From: Desulfobacterales bacterium
GTDB lineage: Bacteria > Desulfobacterota > DSM-4660 > Desulfatiglandales > JALVZP01
Direction of reading: 5' to 3'
DNA: 10,912 bases
Assembly: GCA_027037575.1 (NCBI GenBank)
Contig: JALVZP010000115.1
Span: forward strand, 1 to 10,912
The notes under the pieces: model-generated
Databases searched by the model: none
What the model was told of the DNA's origin: nothing
The model's input: only the letters and a program-made list of their open reading frames with translations
Translations under genes and position numbers: made by a program
Part shown: piece after piece, positions 1 to 6,589 of the stretch
How positions within the stretch are numbered: position 1 is the stretch's first letter
Layout of the letters: each line of letters opens with the position of its first letter

Positions 1-1
1 T

Positions 2-1126
2 CTGAAGGCAGATGAGATAAGACCATATCTACAGAAGCTTGTCCAGGATCTCTTTAAAAATATACCAACTGGAGTAGGATCAACTGGTGCAATTAAGCTA
101 TCTAAGAAGGAGGAAAAAAAGGTTGCACTTATGGGAGCAGAATGGGCAATAAAGGAAGGATATGGAGAATATGAGGATTTAGAAAGGATAGAGGATGGTG
201 GAAGAATGGAAGGTGCTGATCCTTCTGTATTAAGTGAAAGAGCACTTAAGAGAGGAGAGGATCAATTAGGGACACTTGGATCTGGTAATCACTTCTTAGA
301 GGTTGGAATGGTAGAAAAGATATATGATGAGGAAAAGGCAAAGGCATTTAATTTTTTTGAAGGTCAGGTAACTGTCCTTATACATTCTGGTTCAAGGGGA
401 TTTGGTCATCAGATATGTGATGATTTCCTGAAGGAGATGGCAAGATATGTAGTAGAGGAAAATATATATCTTCCTGACAGACAGCTTGCATGTGCAAGGA
501 TAAAGTCTGATCTTGGAAAAAGGTATTGGGCAGCAATGGCATGTGCAGCAAATTATGCATGGGCAAACAGACAGATCCTTATGCATAGGGCAATGGAGGT
601 GTTCTGTAAGAGCTTGGGAATAAGTCCAAAAGAGCTTGGAATGAAGCTTCTATATGATGTATGCCACAATATTGCAAAGAAGGAAAAGCATATAGTTGAT
701 GGAAAGGAGATGTGGCTTTGTGTTCATAGGAAAGGTGCAACAAGGGCACTTCCTCCAGGACATCCACTTCTTCCAAAGGTATATAAGGATACAGGGCAGC
801 CAGTTCTTATTCCAGGAGATATGGGAACATACTCTTATGTGCTTGCAGGTGCAAAGGGAGCAATGCTTGAGACATTCTGTTCAAGCTGTCATGGTGCAGG
901 AAGGGTCTTAAGTAGGGCAAAGGCAATAAAGGAAGCAAAAGGAAGATCAATAAAGGAGGAGCTTGAAAGAAAGGGGATATTTGTTCAGGCAAAAGGAAAA
1001 AAGACACTGAAGGAGGAGATGCCAGATGCGTATAAGGATGTAGCAGAGGTTGTAGATGTGGTTCATGGAGCTGGTATTGCATTAAAGGTTGCAAGACTAA
1101 GACCACTTGCAGTTATAAAAGGATAA
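2..1126 (+). CDS. rtcB: RtcB-type RNA ligase (3'-phosphate/5'-OH), 5' end missing
   Basis: RtcB joins RNA 2',3'-cyclic or 3'-phosphate ends to 5'-hydroxyl ends with GTP and Mn(II), in RNA repair or tRNA splicing. The frame is open from base 2 to the stop at 1124-1126 (374 residues), so the ATG at 131 is internal: residues before it carry the family motif IPTGVGSTG. An SD-like GGAGG near 110 is too far from that ATG to be its ribosome site. Visible family motifs are GSGNHFLEV (278 on), HSGSRGFGHQ (His codon 383-385), VCHNIAKKE (His codon 665-667), VHRKGATRA-PPGHP, IPGDMGTYSY and SCHGAGR, whose His (codon 890-892) is the residue guanylylated in the family. The C-terminus ARLRPLAVIKG is typical. 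By comparison with full-length proteins (about 480 residues) roughly 100 N-terminal residues, including the metal-binding Cys region, lie outside the window. It leads the visible part of a + strand operon. Confidence 0.96.
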   Translation: MKADEIRPYLQKLVQDLFKNIPTGVGSTGAIKLSKKEEKKVALMGAEWAIKEGYGEYEDLERIEDGGRMEGADPSVLSERALKRGEDQLGTLGSGNHFLEVGMVEKIYDEEKAKAFNFFEGQVTVLIHSGSRGFGHQICDDFLKEMARYVVEENIYLPDRQLACARIKSDLGKRYWAAMACAANYAWANRQILMHRAMEVFCKSLGISPKELGMKLLYDVCHNIAKKEKHIVDGKEMWLCVHRKGATRALPPGHPLLPKVYKDTGQPVLIPGDMGTYSYVLAGAKGAMLETFCSSCHGAGRVLSRAKAIKEAKGRSIKEELERKGIFVQAKGKKTLKEEMPDAYKDVAEVVDVVHGAGIALKVARLRPLAVIKG

Positions 1127-1138
1127 AGGAGGGAAAAG

Positions 1139-1621
1139 ATGCAAGTACTTGTCCTATACTATTCTAAGACAGGAAATACAAAAAAGCTTGCAGAGGCAAT
1201 AGCAAGAGGAGTAGAAAAAGTAGAAGGGGTAAAGGCAGTATTAAAGAGGACAGATGAGGTAACAAAGGAGGATTTTTTGAATTCTGATGGAGTAATTGCT
1301 GGATCACCAGTATATTTTGGTGTTATGGCAGCAGAGCTAAAGAAAGTATTTGATGATTTTGTTGGAATAAGAAAGCAGATGGAAGGAAAGGTAGGAGCAG
1401 CATTTGCAACATCAGGGCATCCTACTGGTGGAAAAGAAACCACTATGATGTCTATTATCCACTGTCTGCTTATCTATGGAATGATTGTAGTAGGAGATCC
1501 TATGTCTGCAACAGGACATTATGGAGTTGCATGTGCTGGATCACCTGATAAAGAAACAGAGGAAAATGGAGAAAAGCTTGGTCAGAGGGTAGCAGAGCTT
1601 GTAAAGAAGCTAAGAAGCTAA
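1139..1621 (+). CDS. Flavodoxin-family protein (WrbA/NAD(P)H:quinone oxidoreductase-like)
   Basis: A 160-residue cytosolic flavodoxin-fold protein expected to bind FMN and carry out two-electron reduction or electron transfer; the true substrate is not visible. The N-terminal strand and phosphate loop read VLYYSKTGNTKKLAEAI (residues 5-21). GSPVYFGVMAAELKKVFD (55-72) is the second FMN loop typical of WrbA-like proteins. ATSGHPTGGKETT (90-102) and SATGHYGVAC (123-132) match the third flavin-contact loop and C-terminal region. The start ATG has the SD AGGAGGG at 1127-1133, five bases upstream and 1 nt after the rtcB stop. Its stop is one base from the larB start, so the genes are probably co-translated. 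Length is a little short of classical WrbA (about 200), so a simple flavodoxin-like oxidoreductase is the safer name. Confidence 0.88.
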   Translation: MQVLVLYYSKTGNTKKLAEAIARGVEKVEGVKAVLKRTDEVTKEDFLNSDGVIAGSPVYFGVMAAELKKVFDDFVGIRKQMEGKVGAAFATSGHPTGGKETTMMSIIHCLLIYGMIVVGDPMSATGHYGVACAGSPDKETEENGEKLGQRVAELVKKLRS

Positions 1622-1622
1622 G

Positions 1623-2372
1623 ATGGACTGCCAGCAGATAAGAAAGATCCTATCAGATGTAAAAGAAGGAAGGATATCTATTGAGGAAGGGATTGATAAG
1701 TTAAGGGATCTTCCATTTAAGGATATTGGAATAGCATGTGTGGATCATCATAGGATACTTAGGAAGGGGATCCCTGAGGTAATATTTGGAGAAGGAAAAG
1801 AGGCAGATGAGATTATATCTATTATGAAGGAGATGGAAGAAAAAGATGAGAATATACTTGTTACAAGACTTTCTGAAAGGAAGGCAAAAAGAATAAGGGA
1901 AGAATATCCAAAGGCAACATATTACAGGAAGGCAAAGGCACTAACACTTATAAACACACCAATAAAGGCATCTGGAAAAGGAAAGATTCTGATTGTATCT
2001 GCTGGAACATCCGATATTCCTGTAGCAGAAGAGGCATTTGTTACAGCAAAGTTTTTTGGAAATCAGGTAGAAAAGATATATGATGTTGGAGTTTCTGGAA
2101 TCCACAGACTCTTTAATCATATAGATAAGCTAAGGAAGGCATCTGTAATAATTGCTGTTGCAGGAATGGAGGGAGCACTTCCAAGCATTATAGCAGGAAT
2201 TGTAGAAAAGCCTGTTATTGCAGTTCCGACAAGTGTTGGATATGGAACCTCTTTTTTTGGTATATCAGCTCTTCTTTCCATGCTGAATTCCTGTGCACCT
2301 GGAATAGCTGTAGTAAATATAGATAATGGATTTGGTGCAGCATATATAGCAACACTTATAAACAGAGGATAA
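1623..2372 (+). CDS. larB: LarB, pyridinium-3,5-biscarboxylic acid mononucleotide synthase
   Basis: LarB carboxylates nicotinic acid adenine dinucleotide at pyridine C5 and cleaves the phosphoanhydride, giving the mononucleotide that LarE and LarC turn into the nickel-pincer cofactor of lactate racemase-type enzymes. The 249 residues match the full family length. Family signatures are DHHRILRKGIPEVIFG (41-56), then a PurE-like domain with VSAGTSDIPVAEEA (125-138), DVGVSGIHRL (154-163), GMEGALPSIIAG (181-192), PTSVGYG (202-208), and NSCAPG with C224, the position of the Cys known to attack the pyridine ring. VNIDNGFGAAY closes the domain. There is no strong SD; the start lies 1 nt after the flavodoxin stop, suggesting coupled translation. 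larC, larE and a LarA-type racemase are not in the window, so they must lie elsewhere if the pathway is complete. Confidence 0.95.
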   Translation: MDCQQIRKILSDVKEGRISIEEGIDKLRDLPFKDIGIACVDHHRILRKGIPEVIFGEGKEADEIISIMKEMEEKDENILVTRLSERKAKRIREEYPKATYYRKAKALTLINTPIKASGKGKILIVSAGTSDIPVAEEAFVTAKFFGNQVEKIYDVGVSGIHRLFNHIDKLRKASVIIAVAGMEGALPSIIAGIVEKPVIAVPTSVGYGTSFFGISALLSMLNSCAPGIAVVNIDNGFGAAYIATLINRG

Positions 2373-2373
2373 G

Positions 2374-3597
2374 ATGCTGAAAGATGTATTTAAAAGAATA
2401 GAAGAAAGCAGGGATCTTATTATAGATATTCAGAGAGAGCTTACAAAGAGAGTAGCAATTGGTCCTGAAAATGGAGGAGAAGGGGAATATGAGAAGGTAG
2501 AGCATGCAAAAGAGATCTTAAATAAGCTTAATCCAGATGAGATATACGAGATAAAGGCTCCTGACAGAAGGGTAAAGATTGGATATAGGCCAAATCTTAT
2601 TGCAAGATGGAATAAGGATTCTAAGGAAAGGAATCTATGGATTATTGCTCATTCTGATATTGTTCCTGAGGGTGATAGATCTCTTTGGACAGGAGATCCT
2701 TATGAGATAAGGATATCTGGAGATAGGATTATTGGAAGGGGTGTAGAGGATAATCAGCATGCATTTGTAAGCTTTTTTATTGCATTAAAGGCAATATTAG
2801 AAGAGGATAGGAGCCTTCTTAAAAGACCAGTTTCCATTGCTTTTGTTGCAGATGAAGAGACAGGAAGCAGATATGGACTAAGATATCTCCTTGAAAAATA
2901 TGATCTTTTTAAAAAGGAGGATCTTATAGTTGTTCCTGATGGAGGAAATGAAGAAGGGACAATGATAGAGATTGCTGAAAAATCAATGCTTTGGCTTAAA
3001 TTTGATGTATATGGAATACAATGCCATGCAAGCACTCCTAATAAAGGGAAAAATAGCCTATATGCAACAGCAAAACTTATTGTGGAGCTAACAAGATTAA
3101 GGGATATATTTAATAAAGAAGATACACTTTTTAGCCCACCTTACTCTACATTTGAGCCAACAAAGATAGAAAAGAATGTAGAAAATATAAATACCATACC
3201 AGGAAAGGATACATTCTATATGGATTCAAGGATTCTTCCTTGCTACTCCTTAGATGATGTCCTAAGGGAGGTGGAAAATATTATAAAGGATGTGGAAAAG
3301 GATACAGGTGTAAGGATAGAAAAGAGTATCTCTTATCGCTTAGATTCCCCAAATCCTACACCAAGGGATTCTTTGATTGTAAAGATGTTAGAAGAGGCAA
3401 TAGAGAAGATAAAAGGGAAGAAGGCAGAAATAAAAGGAATTGGTGGAGGAACAGTTGCTGCATTTTTAAGGGAAAAAGGACTTCCTGCAGTTGTATGGTC
3501 TACAACAACTGATACTGCCCATAAGCCAGATGAATTCTGTCTTATATCGAACATAATAGATGATGCAAAGATAATGGCATATCTCATGTGCAAGTAA
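2374..3597 (+). CDS. M20-family metallohydrolase (ArgE/DapE-like peptidase or deacylase)
   Basis: A 407-residue cytosolic zinc hydrolase of the M20 family, which removes acyl groups or cleaves small peptides. The di-metal site is complete: H93 and D95 in AHSDIVPEGD, bridging D126 in GRGVEDNQ, catalytic base E161 and ligand E162 in ADEETGSRYG, D189 in VPDGG, and H383 in TAHKPDE. H218 in QCHASTP lies at the start of the lid/dimerisation domain, the position that completes the active site of the partner subunit. The substrate cannot be read from sequence; the branch resembles the proteins loosely labelled succinyl-diaminopimelate desuccinylase or M20 metallo-hydrolase in many prokaryotes. It starts one base after the larB stop and is the last gene of the operon. 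Gene and cofactor pathway are not obviously linked, so this neighbourhood should not be read as function. Confidence 0.92.
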   Translation: MLKDVFKRIEESRDLIIDIQRELTKRVAIGPENGGEGEYEKVEHAKEILNKLNPDEIYEIKAPDRRVKIGYRPNLIARWNKDSKERNLWIIAHSDIVPEGDRSLWTGDPYEIRISGDRIIGRGVEDNQHAFVSFFIALKAILEEDRSLLKRPVSIAFVADEETGSRYGLRYLLEKYDLFKKEDLIVVPDGGNEEGTMIEIAEKSMLWLKFDVYGIQCHASTPNKGKNSLYATAKLIVELTRLRDIFNKEDTLFSPPYSTFEPTKIEKNVENINTIPGKDTFYMDSRILPCYSLDDVLREVENIIKDVEKDTGVRIEKSISYRLDSPNPTPRDSLIVKMLEEAIEKIKGKKAEIKGIGGGTVAAFLREKGLPAVVWSTTTDTAHKPDEFCLISNIIDDAKIMAYLMCK

Positions 3598-3623
3598 AAA
3601 TTAAAAAGCACTTTATTCTTTTT

Positions 3624-3653
3624 TTGTTGATTTGTATATACTTTGTATATACT
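3624..3653 (+). promoter_or_regulatory. Promoter of the toxin-antitoxin pair
   Basis: A -35-like TTGTTG (3624-3629) and a -10 TATACT (3648-3653) are 18 bp apart. The -10 ends six bases before the toxin ATG at 3660, so the predicted transcription start falls on or next to the start codon. A second TATACT (3637-3642) could give a leader of about 11 nt but has no good -35. Assignment is by pattern only. Confidence 0.5.
3634..3652. promoter_or_regulatory. Paired palindromic operator, GTATATAC twice at 11-bp spacing
   Basis: The perfect palindrome GTATATAC occurs at 3634-3641 and 3645-3652. The enclosing unit TTTGTATATAC is an exact 11-bp tandem duplication (3631-3652). The copies therefore sit one helical turn apart, on the same face of DNA, across the spacer and -10 element. 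Ribbon-helix-helix repressors of the CopG/BrnA type bind short palindromes in this way, and the downstream antitoxin is of that type. Autoregulation of the pair is inferred. Confidence 0.55.
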
Positions 3654-3659
3654 AAAGAC

Positions 3660-3941
3660 ATGGAGATAATATTTGATGAAGAAAAGAATGAAAAGCTCAA
3701 GAAGGAAAGAGGTGTGAGCTTTGAGATGGTCATAGACAAAATGGCAAGAGGTGAGATTCTATTGGATTTTGAACATCCAAAAAAAGATAAATATCCTGGA
3801 CAGAGAATAATGGTTATCGAAATAAATGGATATCCATACTGTGTTCTCTATTTAATGACCGAAAATGAGATAGTTCTAAAGACCATATATCCGGATAGAA
3901 GATTTAAAAAATTTCTAAAAAAACAAGGAGGTAAGACATGA
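3660..3941 (+). CDS. BrnT-like toxin of a type II toxin-antitoxin pair
   Basis: A 93-residue protein starting MEIIFDEEKNEKLKKERGVSFE, the opening seen in BrnT-like and related small RelE-fold toxins, which act as ribonucleases. It continues with a helix, then strands around RIMVIEINGYPYCVLYL and IVLKTIYPDRRF, the alternating strand pattern and basic C-terminal end of the fold. The frame also opens further upstream at 3588, but those extra 24 residues are translated AT-rich promoter sequence overlapping the M20 stop; the family N-terminus matches M at 3660. No SD precedes this ATG and the promoter places the RNA start at it, so translation may be leaderless. It overlaps the antitoxin by ATGA. 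The toxin frame itself is intact. Toxin activity is inferred from family resemblance and gene order; catalytic residues were not assigned. Confidence 0.8.
   Translation: MEIIFDEEKNEKLKKERGVSFEMVIDKMARGEILLDFEHPKKDKYPGQRIMVIEINGYPYCVLYLMTENEIVLKTIYPDRRFKKFLKKQGGKT
3925..3932 (+). promoter_or_regulatory. Strong ribosome binding site of the antitoxin
   Basis: AAGGAGGT lies five bases before the antitoxin ATG at 3938 and inside the last codons of the toxin. It matches the anti-SD almost perfectly, in contrast to the toxin start, which has none. This fits the usual need for more antitoxin than toxin. Confidence 0.85.
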
Positions 3942-4206
3942 AATATATAGACGAAGAAGAAAAGGAAATAATTGAATCCCTGAAAGATCTTGATATTGAC
4001 TCGTTAAAAAATGATATCCAAAATACAAAGAGGCTCCAGAAAGCTGCAAGAGAATATCTGGAAAAGCAGGATAGATTGATTAGTCTTAGAATTTCTTCGA
4101 GAAGGATCTTGAAAGACTTAAAAAACTTGCTGCGAAAAAGGGAATAAGATACCAGAGCCTTATAAAGGCTCTGATCCATCAAGCTTTAGAAAGAGAAGGG
4201 CTTTGA
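3938..4206 (+). pseudogene. CopG/BrnA-like antitoxin, frameshifted in the DNA-binding domain
   Basis: The antitoxin partner of the preceding toxin. The ATG-initiated frame runs 69 codons to TAA at 4145-4147. Its first 54 residues (MKYIDEEEKEII... to LISLRISS) form the acidic helical N-terminal part and the beta strand of a ribbon-helix-helix protein. After codon 4097-4099 the expected helices continue only in the -1 frame, from GAG at 4099: EKDLERLKKLAAKKG, then IRYQSLIKALIHQALEREGL, with a stop at 4204-4206. A joined product would be about 89 residues, a normal length. One missing base, or two extra bases in the TTCTTC stretch near 4092-4098, explains the break. It could be a sequencing or assembly error, a real mutation, or a recoding event (the A AAA AAC heptamer at 4120-4126 is in the right phase). 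The zero-frame C-terminus (RRILKDLKNLLRKRE) does not resemble the family. Confidence 0.82.
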
Positions 4207-4213
4207 AATGGAA

Positions 4214-4867
4214 TTACTCTCCCATAACCCTTTTTTCCAACCTCTGGATGCGATAAAGGATGTCAGCCGTGATCTTTTCTTCCCTCTTTATCCTTTCCAT
4301 CTCCTGGGAGATATTTTTCATCTGAAAGACAAGCTGATCTATCCTGTGATTTGTCTCATCAATCCTTCTGTTCGTTTCATCAATCCTACCAGTTAATTCA
4401 CTTCTTGTAGATTCTATTTTTTCAGTTAGCTCGCTCCTTACAGACTCTATCTTCTTGTCTGTTGCTGTAATCTTTTCTGTAAGTTCACTTCTTGTGGACT
4501 CTATCTTTTCTGTAAGCTCACTCTTCACAGATTCTATCTTCTCAGTAAGCTCGCTCCTTACAGATTCTATCTCCTCAGTAAGCTCACCTTTTACAGAGTC
4601 TATTCTCTTATTAGTTTCATCTATCCTTTTATTAGTTTCATCTATCTTTTTATTGAGCTCATCTATCCTCCTGCTCTGATCCACAAGGTGCTGATTCATA
4701 TCGTCAAGCCTTTTGTTTACATCATCGACTCTTTTGTTTACATCATCAATTCTCTTGTTTGTAAACTCAAGTCTTACCTGAAGATCTTTAATACTTTCCT
4801 TGATCTCATTTAGCTCAGGAAGTATCATCTCCTTCAGTGCGGAAACTATGGCTTCCTTTATGTCCAT
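4214..4867 (-). CDS. Repeat-built coiled-coil protein of unknown function
   Basis: A 217-residue soluble protein, almost wholly alpha-helical, with no signal peptide or membrane segment. After an N-terminal helix (MDIKEAIVSALKEMILPEL) come eight 7-residue units such as IDDVNKR and IDETNKR (residues 33-88), four 11-residue units such as IESVRSELTEK (89-132), one 7-mer (133-139), two 11-mers (140-161), three 7-mers (162-182), then a non-repeated helix ending RIQRLEKRVMGE. It should form a long, probably homo-oligomeric coiled coil. The SD AAGGAGGG at 4874-4881 is six bases before ATG, so the start is secure. It lies 66 bp after gpmI on the same strand and may be transcribed with it, and ends seven bases from the end of the restored antitoxin frame, tail to tail. 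Similar IDETNKR-type proteins occur in other prokaryotes without a known role; I cannot assign a function. Confidence 0.85.
   Translation of the reverse strand: MDIKEAIVSALKEMILPELNEIKESIKDLQVRLEFTNKRIDDVNKRVDDVNKRLDDMNQHLVDQSRRIDELNKKIDETNKRIDETNKRIDSVKGELTEEIESVRSELTEKIESVKSELTEKIESTRSELTEKITATDKKIESVRSELTEKIESTRSELTGRIDETNRRIDETNHRIDQLVFQMKNISQEMERIKREEKITADILYRIQRLEKRVMGE
4322..4771 (-). repeat. Mixed 21-bp and 33-bp tandem repeats inside the coiled-coil gene
   Basis: Protein repeats are mirrored in the DNA. 21-bp units span 4604-4771, 33-bp units 4472-4603, one 21-bp unit 4451-4471, two 33-bp units 4385-4450, and three 21-bp units 4322-4384. On the + strand the 33-bp units are marked by the recurring TCTATCTT/TCAGTAAGCTC text. 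Neighbouring units are similar but not identical, so this is an old array with likely scope for copy-number change. Confidence 0.85.
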
Positions 4868-4933
4868 AGGTGTCCCTCCTTGAGTTCTACAAGCAAAATA
4901 ATATCTGATTCTGAAAGAAAAAAGAAGGATTTT

Positions 4934-6577
4934 TTAGTTAGTTACAAATTCTATAAGGGAAGGATCATATTCTTCTGGTTTTTCATATCCTAAGAGATTA
5001 AGGATAGTTGCTGCTATATTTGAAAGCCCTCTTCTTTTAAGATCAGCCATCCTGTATTCACCTTTATACTGAAAATCACATATCACGAATGGAACAGGAT
5101 TTAGGGTATGAGATGTCTTTGGAACCTTTTTCCCATCTTCATATGTAAACATCTCTTCTATGTTTCCATGATCAGCAGTAACTATTGCTATTCCTTTAAG
5201 CTTTTCAATCTCTGATACAAGCCTTCCAACACATCTGTCTACTGTCTCAACTGCTATTATGGCTGCATCCATATTTCCAGTATGACCAACCATATCACCA
5301 TTTGCAAAGTTTACTCTTCCAAATCTATATATCCCCTCATTCAAAAGCTCTATTGTCTTTTCTGTTACTTCATATGCCTTCATCTGAGGTTTTTTATCAA
5401 ATTCCATAATCTCATCCGACTTTACCTCTACATACTTTTCCAATCTCTCATCTATGTATCCTGATCTGTTTCCATTCCAGAAATATGTAACATGACCAAA
5501 CTTTTGTGTCTCTGCTATTGCAAAGCTCCTTATCCCTTCTGCACAAATATACTCACTTATCGTATTCTCAATAACAGGAGGCTCTACCAAGTAGTTTGGA
5601 GGGATATTTTTGTCTCCATCATATAGCATCATGCCAACATAGAATACATCTGGAAGAGGGCCTCTATCAAACTTATCAAAATCCTTTTCTGTAAATGCCC
5701 TTGATATCTCTATTACTCTATCTCCTCTAAAATTAAAGCAGATTACAGAATCTCCATCCCTTATAGGTCCAACAGGATTTCCATTTTCATCTACGATAAC
5801 AAATGGATCTATATACTGATCAATTATGTCTGGATTCTCTTTATAGAATGTCCTTATTGCCTCTTCTGCAGAGCGAAATGGCCTTCCCTTTCCATGAACA
5901 TGTGTCTCCCATCCCCTCTTTACCATCTCCCAATCTGCCTCATATCTATCCATAGTAATCTTCATCCTTCCACCACCAGATGCGATTTTGTAATCAAATC
6001 CCTTTTTCTTGGATATTTCAGAAAGTTTTCTTTCTAAGGGAATGATATATCTGAGTGCTGATCTCTCATCCACATCCCTTCCATCTAATATGGCATGAAC
6101 CCTTACCTTCTTTATCCCCAATTCAACACACTTATCTATTAGTGCATAGAGATGATTTATATGAGAATGGACATTTCCATCTGAGACAAGCCCTAAGAAA
6201 TGAACAGTTCCTCCTTTTTTTGCCCTCTCCACAACAATTTTCCAGCTTTTAGACTCAAATATTTTCCCTGTCTTTATTGCTTTATCTACTAATTTTGCCC
6301 CCTGATCAACAACTCTCCCTGCACCCATAGTATTGTGCCCTACTTCACTATTTCCCATATCCTTATCAGACGGGAGGCCAACGGCTGTTCCATGTGCCTG
6401 AAGTTTGCAGAAAAGCTCCATATTGAATAGTCTATCCAGATTTGGTGTATTAGCTACATATACTGCGTTTGTTTCATCCTGACTTCCAATACCAACTCCA
6501 TCCATTATGATAAGAAGAAGTGGCCCTTGTCTGCCAGAAAAAAAATCCACCTTTTTAAGACTTAATTTCTTTTTCAT
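4934..6577 (-). CDS. gpmI: 2,3-bisphosphoglycerate-independent phosphoglycerate mutase
   Basis: Converts 3-phosphoglycerate to 2-phosphoglycerate in glycolysis and gluconeogenesis through a phosphoserine intermediate, using two Mn(II) ions. Key features are metal ligand D26 in IIMDGVGIG, nucleophile S77 in DMGNSEVGHNTMGAGRVVDQG, SDGNVHSHINH, ILDGRDVDERS, GGGRMKITMDRYEADWEMVKRGW, FNFRGDRVIEISRAF, ANGDMVGHTGNMDAA, and metal-binding TADHGNIEEM with SHTLNPVP. The ATG at 6577 gives 547 residues, longer than the usual roughly 510, partly from a basic N-terminal tail of about 16 residues. A TTG at 6589 in the same frame is part of the ribosome binding site and is not the start. The gene follows HU on the same strand behind a strong hairpin, and no promoter fits between the hairpin and the start codon. 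Confidence 0.97.
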   Translation of the reverse strand: MKKKLSLKKVDFFSGRQGPLLLIIMDGVGIGSQDETNAVYVANTPNLDRLFNMELFCKLQAHGTAVGLPSDKDMGNSEVGHNTMGAGRVVDQGAKLVDKAIKTGKIFESKSWKIVVERAKKGGTVHFLGLVSDGNVHSHINHLYALIDKCVELGIKKVRVHAILDGRDVDERSALRYIIPLERKLSEISKKKGFDYKIASGGGRMKITMDRYEADWEMVKRGWETHVHGKGRPFRSAEEAIRTFYKENPDIIDQYIDPFVIVDENGNPVGPIRDGDSVICFNFRGDRVIEISRAFTEKDFDKFDRGPLPDVFYVGMMLYDGDKNIPPNYLVEPPVIENTISEYICAEGIRSFAIAETQKFGHVTYFWNGNRSGYIDERLEKYVEVKSDEIMEFDKKPQMKAYEVTEKTIELLNEGIYRFGRVNFANGDMVGHTGNMDAAIIAVETVDRCVGRLVSEIEKLKGIAIVTADHGNIEEMFTYEDGKKVPKTSHTLNPVPFVICDFQYKGEYRMADLKRRGLSNIAATILNLLGYEKPEEYDPSLIEFVTN

Positions 6578-6583
6578 CCATTT

Positions 6584-6589
6584 CTCCAA
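6584..6589 (-). promoter_or_regulatory. Ribosome binding site that fixes the gpmI start
   Basis: On the minus strand TTGGAG is followed after six bases by ATG (6577-6575). This favours the ATG over the in-frame TTG at 6589, which would place the start inside the SD itself. Confidence 0.75.

Noticed and set aside
131..133. ATG at 131 as the rtcB start
   Set aside because: The frame is open to base 2 and upstream codons encode the family motif IPTGVGSTG; the SD-like GGAGG is too distant.
807..1106. Minus-strand open frame inside rtcB
   Set aside because: It lies wholly antisense to conserved RtcB motifs, has low-complexity composition and no ribosome site.
3603..3625. AAAAAG...CTTTTT hairpin with T-run as terminator of the rtcB-M20 operon
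   Set aside because: Only six pairs, five of them A-U, with a 9-nt loop; too weak to call in such AT-rich DNA.
3588..3659. N-terminal extension of the toxin that looks like a membrane anchor (KKHFILFLLICIYFVYTKD)
   Set aside because: It is translated AT-rich promoter/operator DNA overlapping the M20 stop, without an SD; the toxin family begins at MEIIFDEEKN.
4455..4679. Plus-strand frame rich in Ser, Leu and Val across the repeats
   Set aside because: It is the shadow of the repetitive coiled-coil gene; no SD and no family resemblance.
4322..4771. Tandem repeats as a CRISPR array
   Set aside because: The units are coding, contiguous, without unique spacers, and keep the reading frame.
4909..4935. 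A-run/T-run inverted repeat after gpmI as a terminator
   Set aside because: The stem is only A-U pairs (about six) with no G-C clamp; transcription may simply continue into the coiled-coil gene.
6587..6589. TTG at 6589 as the gpmI start
   Set aside because: It lies inside the SD (TTGGAG) of the ATG at 6577.
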